Shown here in pieces: positions 1 through 12,800 of a stretch of DNA of 64,000 nt (its first letter is position 1; each line of letters opens with the position of its first letter). Position numbers and translations under genes: made by a program. The stretch is from Williamsoniiplasma luminosum (GTDB taxonomy: Bacteria > Bacillota_I > Bacilli_A > Mycoplasmatales > Mycoplasmataceae), in the NCBI RefSeq assembly GCF_002803985.1, contig NZ_CP024963.1, positions 248,001 through 312,000 of the forward strand, written 5' to 3'. The notes beneath the pieces were generated by a model. That model made no database searches. It was given only the letters and a program-made list of their open reading frames with translations, and was not told where the DNA came from.

Positions 1-394
1 AACCAACCATTTCGCTTGCGCTAGTAAAGCTGGTGTCGACTCACATTAAATCCCCAAACGGAGTTGCATTAGGATGATGATCCAATTTAATTAAAAAATT
101 ACCCATAGCAAAGCGTTGGTCATCAATTCTTTCGGTGTTTCCACAATCAGTAACAATGACCAAAGCATTGTTATAAGTTGCATCAGAAACATTACGATCC
201 ATTGAACCAATAAAGTTTAAGTAGTTAATGTCTAAACCAACTGCTAGAACTTCTTTGTCTGGGTAATTTTCTTTAATTAAATATTTTAATCCTAGTTGTG
301 AGCCATAAGCATCTCCATCTGGGATAATGTGGCGATGTAGAATGATAGTTTCGTGTTTTTCAATCTCTGCTTTTATTTTGTTTATTATTTCCAT
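1..394 (-). CDS. nrnA: DHH-family phosphoesterase (NrnA-like), C-terminus cut by window edge
   Basis: Family members hydrolyse short oligoribonucleotides (nanoRNA) and 3'-phosphoadenosine 5'-phosphate in the cytoplasm. Seen: the N-terminal DHH domain with HRHIIPDGDAYGSQ (motif I, about residues 20-33), VIVTDCGN (motif II) and KLDHHP (the DHH motif itself). An in-frame TGA (Trp) at 41-43 is followed by VDTSFTSASEMVG, matching the family's D-T-S-S-T-S-E region, so the gene runs on past base 1. The ATG at 392-394 is preceded by AAGGGGTCC on the coding strand, a usable ribosome binding site. The DHHA1 half lies outside the window. A second paralogue is at 55970. The family call is firm; the exact substrate is inferred. 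Confidence 0.9.
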
Positions 395-708
395 TGGACC
401 CCTTAACTTTAATAAAAATCAAAACCGAATTGGTGATTTCATAAGTAAACAAATGTATTAATTTAAAAATAAAGACATCTATGGGCATAGATTTTATTTA
501 ATAAAAGATAAATTAATACAAAAATGCTTACAAGATAATCATATATAAAAAAGGGACACTTTTGAGTGCTTTTTTAATGTTTATGGCTTGAAAATGATAA
601 TTTTTTTTTAAAATTTCAAATTTAGCAAAAGTCAGTACCCCCTCTTGCTTACAAAACAAAACGGAAATATAATTGAATTATAAGAGTGTAAGCTCTTGAG
701 GTGTTGAT
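395..708. other. Divergent intergenic region
   Basis: This 314-base AT-rich stretch separates the minus-strand DHH gene from the plus-strand lipoprotein. It holds the lipoprotein promoter near its right end and a weak, imperfect dyad around 548-577 (AAAAAAG...CACT...AGTG...CTTTTTT). No ORF with a ribosome binding site was found in it. Confidence 0.6.
645..673 (+). promoter_or_regulatory. Promoter of the lipoprotein gene
   Basis: TTGCTT at 645-650 and TATAAT at 668-673 are separated by 17 bases, close to the sigma-A consensus. The lipoprotein start codon lies 36 bases downstream of the -10 box, with GAGGTG at 698-703 as ribosome binding site. Confidence 0.6.
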
Positions 709-1302
709 ATGAAAAAGATACTAACGTTATTGGGAAGCATTGGAATTGTTGGAGCAGCAGCGACAACCGTTGTGTCATGTGAGAACCATGATCATCACGA
801 TAATGGTGATCGACAAGCAGAAATTAATAATCAATTAAACAACTTGAAGGATATTGATACAGTAATTCCAGAGTCTAATAGAGACTTGGGCGTTCTAGAA
901 GATATTGGAATGAACACGATAAAAGATGCTTTTCGAGATAACAATCAGAATTTAAATTTAAACAATGATAATTTTCAAATTTCACAAATTAGCAATGAAT
1001 CAGCAATGCTGCATAGTTTTAAGGGCTATAAAGGACACATAACTGTTACATATAAAGTTTTCAAAAATTTATTTTCAGACAATGGCCAAAACCTAGGTGC
1101 ACTACCTAATGCCAAAGAAGAAACTATTCGTAAAGCAATTCTTGAAAAAAACTCAAAAATCCGAGAATTAAATCCTAACTTTGTTGTTTTTCAAATCAAC
1201 AAAGTTAAAGATAATAAATATCAAGCTTTAATTAAGGGTGAACAAAAGCATTCAAAATCAACAATTGTTGAATTTACAATTCCCCAAACTCAAAATGCAT
1301 AA
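709..1302 (+). CDS. Surface lipoprotein of unknown function
   Basis: A 197-residue predicted lipoprotein. Residues 1-24 form a typical spiroplasma/entomoplasma type II signal peptide: MKK, a hydrophobic core with IGIVGAAATT, and lipobox VVSC with Cys24 as the lipidated residue. A His/Asp-rich stretch (ENHDHHDNGDRQ) follows, then a soluble domain with no motif I recognise. The start is set by the signal peptide and by GAGGTG nine bases upstream. It stands alone with its own promoter. The His/Asp cluster might bind metal, but that is speculation; the mature protein should sit on the outer face of the membrane. Confidence 0.85.
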   Translation: MKKILTLLGSIGIVGAAATTVVSCENHDHHDNGDRQAEINNQLNNLKDIDTVIPESNRDLGVLEDIGMNTIKDAFRDNNQNLNLNNDNFQISQISNESAMLHSFKGYKGHITVTYKVFKNLFSDNGQNLGALPNAKEETIRKAILEKNSKIRELNPNFVVFQINKVKDNKYQALIKGEQKHSKSTIVEFTIPQTQNA

Positions 1303-1334
1303 ATTTAATTTCTTTTAATTACTAATTTTTTGTT

Positions 1335-1362
1335 TTGACCATTTTCAGAAAAGGTATAGAAT
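1335..1362 (+). promoter_or_regulatory. Probable promoter of mnmG
   Basis: TTGACC at 1335-1340 and TAGAAT at 1357-1362 are separated by 16 bases. This is upstream of mnmG, which has the ribosome binding sequence AAAGGAAG shortly before its ATG. Confidence 0.45.
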
Positions 1363-1450
1363 AAATGTAGTTATTATTGTCAAAGAATTAATAGCTCAAC
1401 TAATTGTATATGTCAAAGATATACCGACTTATTTTAAAAGGAAGTTATAT

Positions 1451-3328
1451 ATGCAAAACAAAAACTATGAAGTTTTGGTTGTTGGTGCTGGACATGCTGG
1501 AGTCGAAGCTGCGTTAGCAGCTGCTCGTTTACATAAAAAAACAGGCTTAATTAATTTATACACAGACAAAATCGCTTTGATGCCATGTAATCCAAGTGTG
1601 GGGGGACCCGCTAAAGGAATTGTGGTGCGAGAAATTGATGCTTTAGGTGGAGAAATGGGAAAAGCCGCTGACGCCACTGCCTTACAAACCAAACTATTAA
1701 ACTCATCAAGAGGACCAGGGGTGTGAGCACTACGTGTTCAATCCGACAAAGAAGAATATTCAAAATACATGATTAACAAGGTGCAAAACCAAGAAAATCT
1801 AGATTTAATTGTGGGCGCTGCTATTGATCTTGTTGTTGAAAACAACAAGATTGTTGGTGTTCAATTACAAACTGGAGAAATCATTTATGCTAAAACAGTT
1901 GTGCTAACAACTGGAACATATTTAAAATCATTAATTTTACAAGGTGAAGAAAAAACTGAATCTGGACCAAATGGAGAAATGACCACTAAAGGAATTAGTG
2001 GTAGTTTAAAAGCACTTGGAATTGATTTGTTTAGATTTAAAACCGGAACTCCAGCCAGAATTTATAAAGATTCTGTTGATTTAACAAATGCAGCCCCAGA
2101 ACCTGGAACTGATGCTAAATTAGCATTCAGTTTTTCAACAAAAACCTTTACCCCAATTGAAAAACAAGAAATGTGTTATTTGATTCACACAACTAAAGAA
2201 ACTAAAAAAATTATTGAAGAGAATTTACATCGTTCACCAATGTATTCTGGAACTGTTGAATCAATTGGACCAAGATATTGTCCAAGTTTTGAAGATAAAG
2301 TTGTGCGTTTTGGGCAAAAAGATACACATCAAATTTTTATTGAACCAGAATCAAAAAATTTAGACACTTGATATATTCAAGGATTTTCAACATCAATGCC
2401 AATTGATGTTCAAGAAAAAATGTTAAAAAGTTTACCAGGATTTGAAAATATGCGCGTTAAACATTGATCATACGCCATTGAATATGATTGCATTGATCCA
2501 ATGCAATTAAAACCAAGTTTAGAACTTCAAAAAATTCAAGGTTTATTCACAGCCGGTCAAATTAATGGAACAAGTGGATATGAAGAAGCGGCAGGTCAAG
2601 GATTGATTGCGGGAATTAATGCCGCTCGTCAAGTTGATCAAAAAGAACCTTTAATTTTAAAAAGAAATGAAGCTTACATCGGGGTGATGATCGATGACTT
2701 AATTAATAAAGGTGTGTGAGAACCATACCGTTTATTAACAAGTCGTGCTGAGCACCGATTATTATTAAGAAACGATAATGCCGAACAACGTTTAAAAGAA
2801 TATGGATACAAAATTGGTTTAATTCAAGAAGATGAATGAAAAGAATATTTAAATTACTTAGATGAAAATGAAAAAGCAGTCCAAGAACTTAAAGAAATTA
2901 GATTTACCCCAAAATCTGAATTGGCAGAAATTTTATTGAACAAATATCAAATCTCTTTAAAACAAGGATATTCTGGATATGAGTTAATGAAAATGCCAAA
3001 TATTCCAGTTGAAGAAATGATCCCATTTATTCCGAGCATGCAAAATTTAAGAATTAATCAAATTCAATCAATTACAATTAATGCTCGATTTGAAGGATAT
3101 GTGAAAAAGGAATTGGAACAAGTTGAACGCTTTAATAAACTTGAAAAAAAACAAATTCCCAACGATTTAAATTATGATAATGTTGCTAATTTAGCATCAG
3201 AAGCACGTCAAAAATTGAAAAAAATTCGTCCTTTAAATATCGGACAAGCATCAAGAATTACTGGAGTTAACCCAGCTGATATTCAAATGCTATTATTTTA
3301 TTTAAAATCACAATATGCAAATGATTAA
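1451..3328 (+). CDS. mnmG: tRNA uridine-5-carboxymethylaminomethyl(34) synthesis enzyme MnmG (GidA)
   Basis: With MnmE, this FAD enzyme adds the (carboxymethyl)aminomethyl group to wobble uridine 34 of some tRNAs in the cytoplasm. The 625-residue product has normal family length. Seen: the N-terminal FAD-binding [12 protein letters not shown], the first GidA signature [11 protein letters not shown] (about residues 46-56), and the second signature [17 protein letters not shown] (about 368-384). A C-terminal helical region, the MnmE-binding part in the family, follows. The reading frame is crossed by several in-frame TGA codons, for example after RGPGV (WALR), where Trp is expected. It is followed by a strong terminator at 3367 and appears monocistronic. 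The mnmE partner is not in the window. Confidence 0.97.
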
Positions 3329-3366
3329 GGTTTTATTTTAAGTAATAAAATCAAAATCCAATTATC

Positions 3367-3394
3367 AAAAAATAGGCAATCATGCCTATTTTTT
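3367..3394. terminator. Intrinsic terminator after mnmG
   Basis: A perfect 12-bp stem (AAAAAATAGGCA / TGCCTATTTTTT) with a four-base loop, ending in a T-run. It lies 38 bases beyond the mnmG stop. Confidence 0.85.
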
Positions 3395-3484
3395 GAATTT
3401 TATAATTAACATTTATTTAAACTGAAATTTTGGTTTATTATCCCATCAACTATTTTGTTTTCTTAAATATAAATATTTTTTAAT

Positions 3485-3493
3485 TGGTATAAT
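3485..3493 (+). promoter_or_regulatory. Extended -10 promoter of purA-purB
   Basis: TGGTATAAT is an extended -10 element (TGn plus TATAAT) 27 bases before the purA ATG. No good -35 hexamer is visible, which is usual for extended -10 promoters. Confidence 0.55.
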
Positions 3494-3519
3494 TACAAAG
3501 TAATTAAGAGGAGTATGAA

Positions 3520-4821
3520 ATGAAAAGAGATTTTAAAACACTGGTCGTAATAGGAACTCAGTGAGGAGACGAAGGGAAAGGTAAAATTACTGATTACTTT
3601 GCTCAAAAAGCAGAAATGGTTGTGCGATTTGCTGGTGGAGATAATGCTGGTCACATGATTGAATTTGGTGGAGTACGTTACAAAGTAACAATTGTTCCAT
3701 CAGGAATTTTTAACCCGAAAGTAAAAAACATTATTGGTAATGGAACTGTGGTTAATTTAGAAAAATTAGTCAGTGAATTAGCAGGATTAAACCAAGCAGG
3801 AATTGATACATCAAACTTGTTTATATCAGGGCGCGCTCACCTTATTTTGCCTTTCAATTTAAAAATTGATGAACTACAAGAAGAATTTCGAAAGGAAAAT
3901 AAAATTGGAACAACAAAACGTGGAATTGGGCCAACATATGCTGATAAAATAGCGCGTATGGGAATTAGAGTTCATGATGTTTTACAACCAAATTTTAAAG
4001 ATATTTTAAAAGAATCTGTTGATGCTCATAATAAAATTTTGAAAAATTTATATGAATCAGATATTCAATTTACTTTTGATGAAATTTATAATAATTTAAT
4101 GAAAAATTTTGATGTGATCAAAAATAATATTTTAGATACTGGAGAATTAGTAGCTGACACAATCGAACAACAAAAATTTGTTTTATTTGAAGGGGCTCAA
4201 GGAATTTTACTTGATATTGATCATGGTACTTATCCATTTGTAACAAGTTCAAATACAAGTGCGAACAACGCTTCATTAGGAAGTGGAGTTCACTATAAAC
4301 ATATTCAAAAAGTGGTTGGGGTTGCTAAAGCTTACAACACTCGTGTGGGAACTGGGGGAATGCCAACAGAATTATTTGATGAAACCGGAAATCGAATTCG
4401 TGAACGCGGAAGAGAATATGGATCAAATACGGGCCGTCCACGTCGTGTTGGTTGATTTGATGCAGTTGCAATGAAATATGCAATTCGTGTCGGTGGAATT
4501 GATGAATTATTTTTAACTCTATTTGATGTTTTAGACCATGAGGAAAATTTAAAAATTTGCATTGCTTATGAACTTGATGGAAAACAAATTACTTCAATGC
4601 CAACAAGTGATCAAGAATTTAGAAGATGTAAACCAATTTATGTTGAAGTGCCAGGTTGAAAAGAAGATATTACTAAAGTCCGTTCATATGATGAATTGCC
4701 TGAAAATGCTAAAAATTACATGAACAAAATAGCGGAATATTCAGGTGCTGAATTTTTAGGATTTTCAGTTGGACCAGATCGTGTTCAAACAATTTTATTA
4801 AAAGGTGAATTTGATGATTAG
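3520..4821 (+). CDS. purA: Adenylosuccinate synthetase
   Basis: Joins IMP and aspartate using GTP to make adenylosuccinate, the first committed step to AMP. The 433-residue product matches the family length. Seen: the N-terminal IGTQWGDEGKGK phosphate-binding motif (residues 11-22, Trp15 encoded by TGA), the DNAGHMI segment with the catalytic His, the central [16 protein letters not shown] block, and the C-terminal region including GRPRRVGW. The start is fixed by AGAGGAG at 3507-3513. Its last eight bases overlap purB, so the two are translationally coupled and together convert IMP to AMP. Confidence 0.97.
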
Positions 4822-6112
4822 TCGATACAGCGTTGAAGAAATTGAAAAAATTTGATCTGATCAAAATAAATATCAAGTTTGATTGGACGTTGAAAAATAT
4901 GTTGTTGAAGCATGATCAACATTAAAAATTGTGCCCAAACAAGACTTGTTAGTTTTAGAAAAAATCAAAATTGATTTACCAAGAATGTTAGAAATTGAAA
5001 AAGAAACTAAACATGATGTTGTGGCTTTTACAAGAATGTTAAGCGAACAAATTGGTAATGAAAGTCGATGAATTCATTTAGGAATTACATCAACAGATGT
5101 TGTTGATACAGCCCAAAACTTCTTAATCAAATCTTCAAATTTAATTGTTCAAAAAGAGTTAGAAAATTTAGCAAAAACATTAAAATCTTTATCATTGAAA
5201 AATGAAAAAGTTTTAATCATGGGGCGAACTCATGGGATGTATGGAGAGCCCACATCACTTGGTTTGAAATTTGCCTTATGATACGAAGAAATTCAACGCC
5301 AAATTCAACGATTGAATTTAGCAAGACGAGATATTGAAGTTGCAAAAATTTCTGGTTCAATGGGGAACTATGCTAATTTAGAATTGAAAATCGAAGAGTT
5401 TGTAGCTAAGAAAATGAAGTTAGGGATTGATAAAATTTCAACCCAAGTGACACAACGTGATCGTCATGCGTTTTTAATTTCTGTCTTTGGAAATATTGCT
5501 TCAACTTTAGAAAAAATTTCTACAGAAATAAGATTATTTCAACGCAGTGATGTGAATGAATTAGCTGAAGGATTTAGTGTTGGTCAAAAAGGAAGTAGTT
5601 CAATGCCACATAAAAAGAATCCAATTAGTTCTGAAAATATTGCTGGATTATCACGATTTATTCGTTCTTTTGTGACTATGTCATTTGAAAATAATAACTT
5701 GTGACATGAACGAGATATCTCTCATTCATCAAATGAACGAATTATGTTTCCTGATCTTTTCAATGTTTTAGTTTACTCTTTAAGAAGAATGAATGAAACT
5801 TTACAAAATTTAAGTATCAATAAAAAACAAATGCAAAAACACATTTTGGAAGCTAAAAATATTTATTTTTCACAACGTGTTTTGACGTATATTATTATGC
5901 AAAATCATCAAGTTACTCGTGAAAAAATTTATGATTTAATTCAAAATTGCACCACCATTGCTTGAGCAGAAAAAACTGATTTAAAAGATGTTTTGTTACA
6001 AAATAACATTTTAGATTTTATTGACCAAAAAGAATTTGATGCATTATTTGATGATCAATATTTTATTCGACACACAAAAGAAATTTTTAATCGAATTTTT
6101 AAAACCAAATAA
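4814..6112 (+). CDS. purB: Adenylosuccinate lyase
   Basis: Splits adenylosuccinate to AMP and fumarate, and in cells with de novo purine synthesis also SAICAR. Here, next to purA, the AMP branch is the likely role. The 432-residue product contains the fumarase/aspartase superfamily signature [11 protein letters not shown] at about residues 260-270 and a TSTDVVDTA segment near residue 97. The ATG lies inside the purA stop region, an 8-base overlap, and no other start gives the conserved N-terminus [14 protein letters not shown]. The gene ends before a bidirectional terminator at 6121. Confidence 0.97.
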
Positions 6113-6120
6113 TTTAGATA

Positions 6121-6166
6121 AAAACCACACTTGAGATAATTTTTAAATTATTTCAAGTGTGGTTTT
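6121..6166. terminator. Bidirectional terminator between purB and the FtsX-type permeases
   Basis: A 14-bp perfect stem (AAAACCACACTTGA / TCAAGTGTGGTTTT), extended by six more pairs including a G-T wobble, with a short loop. A-rich and T-rich flanks let it end both purB (plus) and the convergent permease gene (minus). Confidence 0.85.
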
Positions 6167-6199
6167 AAAATAGTCTGATTCATTTTGCAACGACTTAAA

Positions 6200-9100
6200 C
6201 TAGAGAAGTGATTTTGGTTTTTGCATTCGAGTATATGTTGAAATTGCAAAATTTATTAAGATAAAAAATGACAACAATGAAGTAATAACAAGGAATACAA
6301 AACCAAGGGTTCATTGAAATGATATTACAAGATTGAAATAAAAGATATCTTGAATTGTAGGTCCCATTTGTCCTAATAAAATCCAGACAATACCAACAGA
6401 TGTTAAAATAGCAAACATCATCGAGACTAAATAACCACTAATTAAATATTTATTAATTTCGCGTTTTTTATATCCAATGATTTTAAACAATAAAATCGTA
6501 TTTCTGTTTTCCAACAAAATAAGAATTGTAATCAACATTGATACAAGAACAGCAATCGCTCCAGACATCACAATAGCAATACCAATCATTCCAGATAATG
6601 GTCTAGTCAATATGATTTGAGCTTCTGTCATTTTACTAAAAATCATCACATAAGCACCAACGTTGTTAATGTATGATTCAAAATGATTTTTTAAATAATA
6701 ATCATTAATATTAGAACCAGCCTTATCCGAGCCATTAGTTGATTTATAAATTGGTAATGTTCAATATTCTAATTGCATTGGAATAATTGATTTTGAAAAA
6801 TAAGAATTAGTCACATAAACAGGATTTGCTTGGTTTATGTTCTTTGCAATTTCGCCAAATTTTTCACTAATATGTTTCTTATCTTGAGTTATTTTCTCAA
6901 GATAAGAAAATAAACTTGCTTGAGGTACATAAACAAATTGAAAACTAGAACTATCACTGTAGAGTACTTTGTTTACTCTCGCTATAACATTATGATAAAT
7001 TGCTTCTGGTTCGGAATTAGACCCATCAGGTTGACCAACTCCAACATTTACTTTTACAACAAATTCGTCTCCAATTTTTAAATTATTGCGTTTAGCATAG
7101 GAACTATTAATGCTTGCATTTAAAGCTCACTGGTTTTTTAGGGTTGTTTGTTCACCATTTATCAATTTTCTCTTAACTACGCCCTCGCTGTTAACATCGT
7201 GTTCGAAATGCCTTCTTGAAAATTCGTCATTTTCAAACCCAATAAAAGTTATAGTTCTTTCAGATCGATCAACACCAACTTTTGCGTAAACACCCATTTG
7301 TTTGCCTTGATTAACATTTGAAGCTTGGCGGCTACCAACAACCTTACCAAACATAATATTGATTCCATCAAATGTCGGAAATTGTTTTCTGAAATTTATT
7401 AATTTATCGATCAAAGGTTTTAAAAGGTTCTTAATTTTAAAAGTTTCAGAACCTTTGTTTTGAACAAATATTGAATCCATTTGATTTAATATTTGTTCAT
7501 AATTTTTTGGGTTTTCAGAAACGTTATTTAAAAAAGCTAAGACTGTTGCTTTGGGGATATAAGCCTTATCCAATCCATTTGTTAATGTTTCCATTATTTT
7601 ATCTGGTGCTTGTTTTCAAAAAACCTTGTCTAATTTTTTATATTTTTCAAGGTCTTTGACATCGATATTTTGATAGGAATCAATTATTGGTTTTTCTTTT
7701 TCATATTCAACAAATTCAGGTAATCAGTGATTGAATTTTATTGATTTATAAGGGGCGTTTCATTGTTCATAGCCATAATTGAAATAATTGACAGAGGTGT
7801 TGAATTGAAAGGCAAAGAAAAGGATTGTAAACGAAAGGGTTAGCATTATATAGGAAATAAGGTTTTTGTATACATTTTGGAAAGCAAACGAAAGCCCCAG
7901 TCTAACCTTACTGTTAAATCTTCTTGTGAAAAATTTTAATTTCATTTGAACATTTGAAATGCTTTTGACAACACCCATTCCAGATATTTTTAAAACATCC
8001 GAATTCATAATCAGTAAACTTATAACAAAGAAACCAATAATGCTAACTCCAAACAAACAGATAATTGAAATGATAAATGGGAATCCCATTGTCCAAAAGC
8101 TATGATGAAAATTTAAAATATCATAAGTCATCTGAGTTAATATGCTTTGCACCATTAATGCCCCAAAAGTACTCAAAGAAAAACTTATTAAAGTTGGAAA
8201 TATTAATGCTGATGTATTTAATATTGATAATTCATAATTTCTTATTCCCATGGATTTTAAGACAAACAAACTTTTTTGTTGAAGTAAGATAATTTGTTGA
8301 CTGATAAAAAAGAAAATTAAAAACAATAATATTAAGACAAAAATAATAACAACGATTGAGACCAATATAACCAGCTGCATCATTGAAGTCGTTGTAAAAC
8401 CCAGATCTTCATGTGCTCAAAATGTTGATGATTGAAGTCCTGATCGGTTTAGACCAGGTTTTAAATTCGTCATCATATTTGTTTCAAATCAATTAGAAAA
8501 ATATTTTTGCCCTTCTTCGACATTGTTTTTATTTGCAAAATGCAAATGAAGTTGGTTGCTAAAAACATTTTGAGCTGAATTTCAATAGTTTTGAAATGAA
8601 TTATTTAAGTGAGGTATTCTGACCTCATATAATAGTTTATTTACAGTTTGCAAAGGGACATAAAGATGCAAATCAGTTGGACGGTATCAAATATCAGGGT
8701 TTAAAATAGTTCCGGCAAAAACCATTTGATAATCTTTTGTACGATCAGCATACCAAGTATTTACAGAATATTTTTCTCCCAATTTTAAGTTCAAATCATT
8801 TGCAACTCTTGGTTGGAGATAGAAAAACATTCCAAACTCTTCTTTGGTTCTATCAAGATAATTTTTAAATTGTTCGCTTTGAAAATTAATTGAAGATTGA
8901 AAATTAACTCGATTAAAATCATTGCTTTGAAACAAACTAAAATTTGTTATTTTGGTTTCGCCTTCTGGAAAATTAACGATTTGTTTTACTATTTCGTCTC
9001 CGTAATAACCTTGATGAATATCACCCATCTTTTCATTTGTTGCCAAATATTCCAACGATCCATTTCGAGGAACATTTTTCATTTTTACATTAAAAGCGTT

Positions 9101-9706
9101 TTGACGATAAAATTGAAAATAAAAGTTTTCAATTTGTTTTTTGGTTGAGTTGCTATTTAAATATTGATTAAGAATAAAAGCCAATTGAATATTGTTGGTT
9201 TTAAATTTTCATTTGAACACATAAGCTATATGATCAACATATTTATTTATCACTTCCAGATTAGAATCCAATTCTGTTAAGTATCCTTGCTTTAAATGCG
9301 AGATATTTCCTGAATTAGATGCAAAATATTTATATATATTTTTAATATTTTCTTCTGGTAGTTGTGGGGAATTAAACCTTTTTAAACCATTTCAAAACTC
9401 TCCTTCTTTGTTGTATTCGATAGTGTCAAGAAAGAAGTGATATATTGGTAGATCTTCTTTTTCTTGTTGAGTATAGTCATCTTTTTCCGGAACCATAACT
9501 GTATAAGGTTCTGGTTTGAAAAGGGCATTTTTGGATGTTGTCAAACCAATAGAATCATCAACATCCTTAAAGAATGATGAAGCAAAAGAAATTAAACCAA
9601 GTGATAAGGATGCTGCAAAAGTTAGAAATAAAGTAAATGTTAAATATAGTGGTCAATAAATAATGAAATCTTTTATTGATTGCTTGAGAAATAATTTCAA
9701 CTTCAT
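6200..9706 (-). CDS. Large FtsX-type ABC transporter permease, paralogue 1
   Basis: A 1168-residue integral membrane protein. Layout read from the translation: a transmembrane helix at about 13-40, a large extracytoplasmic region, a first FtsX-like block of several helices (about 442-590), another helix near 610-635, a second large external region, and a final FtsX block (about 1020-1155) with the sequence LLENRNTILLFKIIGYKKRE typical of such domains. This is the architecture of large bacterial FtsX/MacB-superfamily permeases, which couple an ATPase to lipoprotein release, peptide export or wall-enzyme control. The ATG follows a GGGG-containing site and gives MKLKLFLKQSIKDF, shared with both paralogues. 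No ATPase gene is adjacent. Substrate unknown. Confidence 0.85.
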
Positions 9707-9837
9707 TACCAATACCCCGCACTATTTTTGCATTAAACAGTTCTCTTTTATAATATATCAAAACTAAGGTAAATTCCCAAATCACCATTTTGTAAAAATA
9801 TCAACACAAAAATTAAAATAGGTTATATGGATAAAAG

Positions 9838-12800
9838 CTATAAATCGACAAAAGCATATTTAGGTTGTTGTATTTTTGTGAAGTAGGATATTGCTGAGTT
9901 TATTAAGATGAAAAAGAGAAGAATTGATGCGATCACAATTCCAATAAATCCTAATCCCCAACCAAAATTTAGTGGAATATCAAATCACAATGTTTTCATA
10001 ATTTCCGCCACTACCTTTTCTAAAGTTATTCAAGCAAGAAGGATGGCTGTGAAAACCCCGAGAGTTATTGAAACTAAATATCCACTGATTAAGTAGAGAT
10101 TAATTTCACGCTTTTTGTATCCGATAGTTTTAAACATTAGAATTGTTTTTTTATTTTCTAAAAGAATCAGAATTGTCAGAATTATTGAAACCATCATCGC
10201 GATTGATATTGATGCAATAATAGAAATTCTCATTGTTCCAGTTAATGAAGTCATCAATGTATCCAAACGACGAGTTTCTAAATTGAAGATCATAATTCCT
10301 TGGTTGATGCTATTTAGGTAGTCTTCAAAAAGATTTTTCTTATAATAATCAAAGATGCTAGACCCAGCATCTGCACCCGTTTTATTCAAAATAGGCAATG
10401 TAAAATATTCCAACTGCATTGGCAACATTTGTGTTGAAAAATAGGAATTACTTACATATTTTTGTTGTTTGATATTTGAAACAATTGACTCAAAAAATTC
10501 TTGAAGCGATGGATTGTCAGAATTTGTTTTGGCAAGATATTCAAACAAACTTGATTGAGGAACATAAATATAAGAATCAAAAATTGTATCACTATGCATT
10601 ATTTTGTTTAACCTTAATGTGATCGGTCCTAAATTATTTGTATTAATTACAAACTCATCACCAATGTTTAACTTGGTTCTTTTGGCATAAGTGTTTGAAA
10701 CGTTTGCATTGATTGCTCATCTATTTTTTTGTTGTTCTAATTCTCGATTGTCTGAAGATGTTCGTTCAATCAAACCATATTTATCAAAACCATAATCAAA
10801 ATGGTTTTGAGAATATTCATCATTTTCAAAGGCTAATAAATTCGTACGAATGTTCAACAGTTTATCGTCTCAACCATTAACATAAACCCCCATTTGTCTT
10901 CCTGATTCGATACTTGGTTTCTTGTAAGAACCAACAACCTTTCCAAACATGATGTTCATTCCGTCAAAGAGAGGATTTTCAATTTTCAATAAGATAAATC
11001 GATTTATTAATTTCATTATTGAATCAGCATTCATATGTGGTTTGTCCACTGGATTTTTTGGGAAAATAGATTCAATGATTTTTTTAATTTTGTTATAATA
11101 GGCTGGATCTCTGATCAATCTATTTAAAAAATCAGATACCGTTTGTTTGGGGATATAGGCATTGTGCATTTGCGTGGTTAAAACATTTAATATTTCGCTG
11201 GGTTTATTTCAAAATGCATCATCTAATTTGATCATTGCATTTAACTCGTTAACATCAACAGTTTCGTATGCTGGAATTACTTCTTTTTCACCATTATTTT
11301 CAATCAAATTGTATAAAGGCAGAGCTGTGTTAAGTTTGATTGATTTATAAGGTTCGTTTCATTTTTCATAACTTGTTGAAAATGCTGTCAGGGAATTACT
11401 AAATTGAAATGAAAAGAAAATGATACTAAAGGAAATCGTTAACATGATGTAAGAAATGATATTTTTATAAATATTTTTAAACGTGAAAGCCAGACCGATT
11501 CTAGTTCGACTATTGAATTTATAAACCATTGATTTTAACTTCATTTGCATTTTAGAAATATTTTTAGCAACACCCATGCCAGATATTTTTAAAATTTTGG
11601 AATTGATAATAAAGAAATTAATAGTGAAAAAACCAATAAAACCAGCTATAAATAAGCCCATAAAAGCAATGATAAAAGTATTGTCGATTGTTCAAAAACA
11701 ATGATAGAAATTTAAATAACTAAATGAAATGTTGATAATCGTATTTTGAATGATTAATGCACCAAAAATACTCAAAGTAAAACCGATTAAAATTGGAGTT
11801 AGTAGAGCAAATGTGTTCAATATTGATAATTCAAAATTATTTACTCCCAAGGATTTCAAAAAGAATAAATGTTTTTGTTTAAGTAAAATAATTTGTTGAC
11901 TAATAAAAAAGAAGGTTAAAAAGAGAAGTGCAAAAACAAACAAAATAATGATTGCCGAAACAATTATCGACATTTTTCACATGGTTCTTTTTAACATATT
12001 TAAATCTGTGTCTGCTCAGGCAACAGATGATTGTAATTTATGATCGCTCTTAATGGGTGAAAGCATGTTTTTTTCAAATCAGTTTGAAAAAAACTCTTGA
12101 CCTTCTGCAACATTATCAATATTTGTTAAATATAAATAAAGTGAGTTATAAAAGATTGGTTTTGATGATAGTCAATATTTGCCAAATTCTGTAAATTCTG
12201 TTGCATCTTTGTTTGATTCATACAATATTTTATTGATTGTTTGAATTGGAGAATAGAAGTTAAAAGTCTTTTTATTTCAAGCAAGATCCTTGTTTAAAAA
12301 TGTGCCTGCATAAAGTAGTTCATAGTTTATTTGGGAATTATTTGTTAGAACACCAATTTTGTATTTCTTACCTAATTCTAAATTTAATCAATTAGCAGTT
12401 CTTGGTTGGAGATAGAAAAACATCCCAAATTCTGGTTTGGTCTTATCAATATAATGACTAAATTTTTTGTTTTTAAAGTTGATTGTATTAACGTAATTAA
12501 TCTTGTTAAATTCATCACTTTGAAAAAAACGATAGTTTAATATTTTCGCATCGTGATTACTAGTGTTTGGAATTTCTCCTGCAATGTTTAATTCATCAGC
12601 AAGGATATTTCCATAATAACCTTGATAGAGATCGCCCATATTTTTAGTTGATAGTAATGTCTCCAACGTTACTTTTTGTTCAATGTTTTCAAATTTTATA
12701 CTAAAACGTTGATCGCGATAAATTGGGATATTAAATTTAGGAAGACCTTCTCCTGATTTTGCATTTTGTTCAACATATTTTTTAATGATAAATGCCGATT

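Noticed and set aside
548-577. Imperfect hairpin (AAAAAAG...CTTTTTT) as a terminator
   Set aside because: It lies between divergent genes, so neither needs a terminator there, and the stem has an unpaired GGA on one side.
9567-9788. Minus-strand ORF of 73 residues across the start of permease paralogue 1
   Set aside because: It is a shadow in another frame of the conserved N-terminus MKLKLFLKQSIKDF encoded there.
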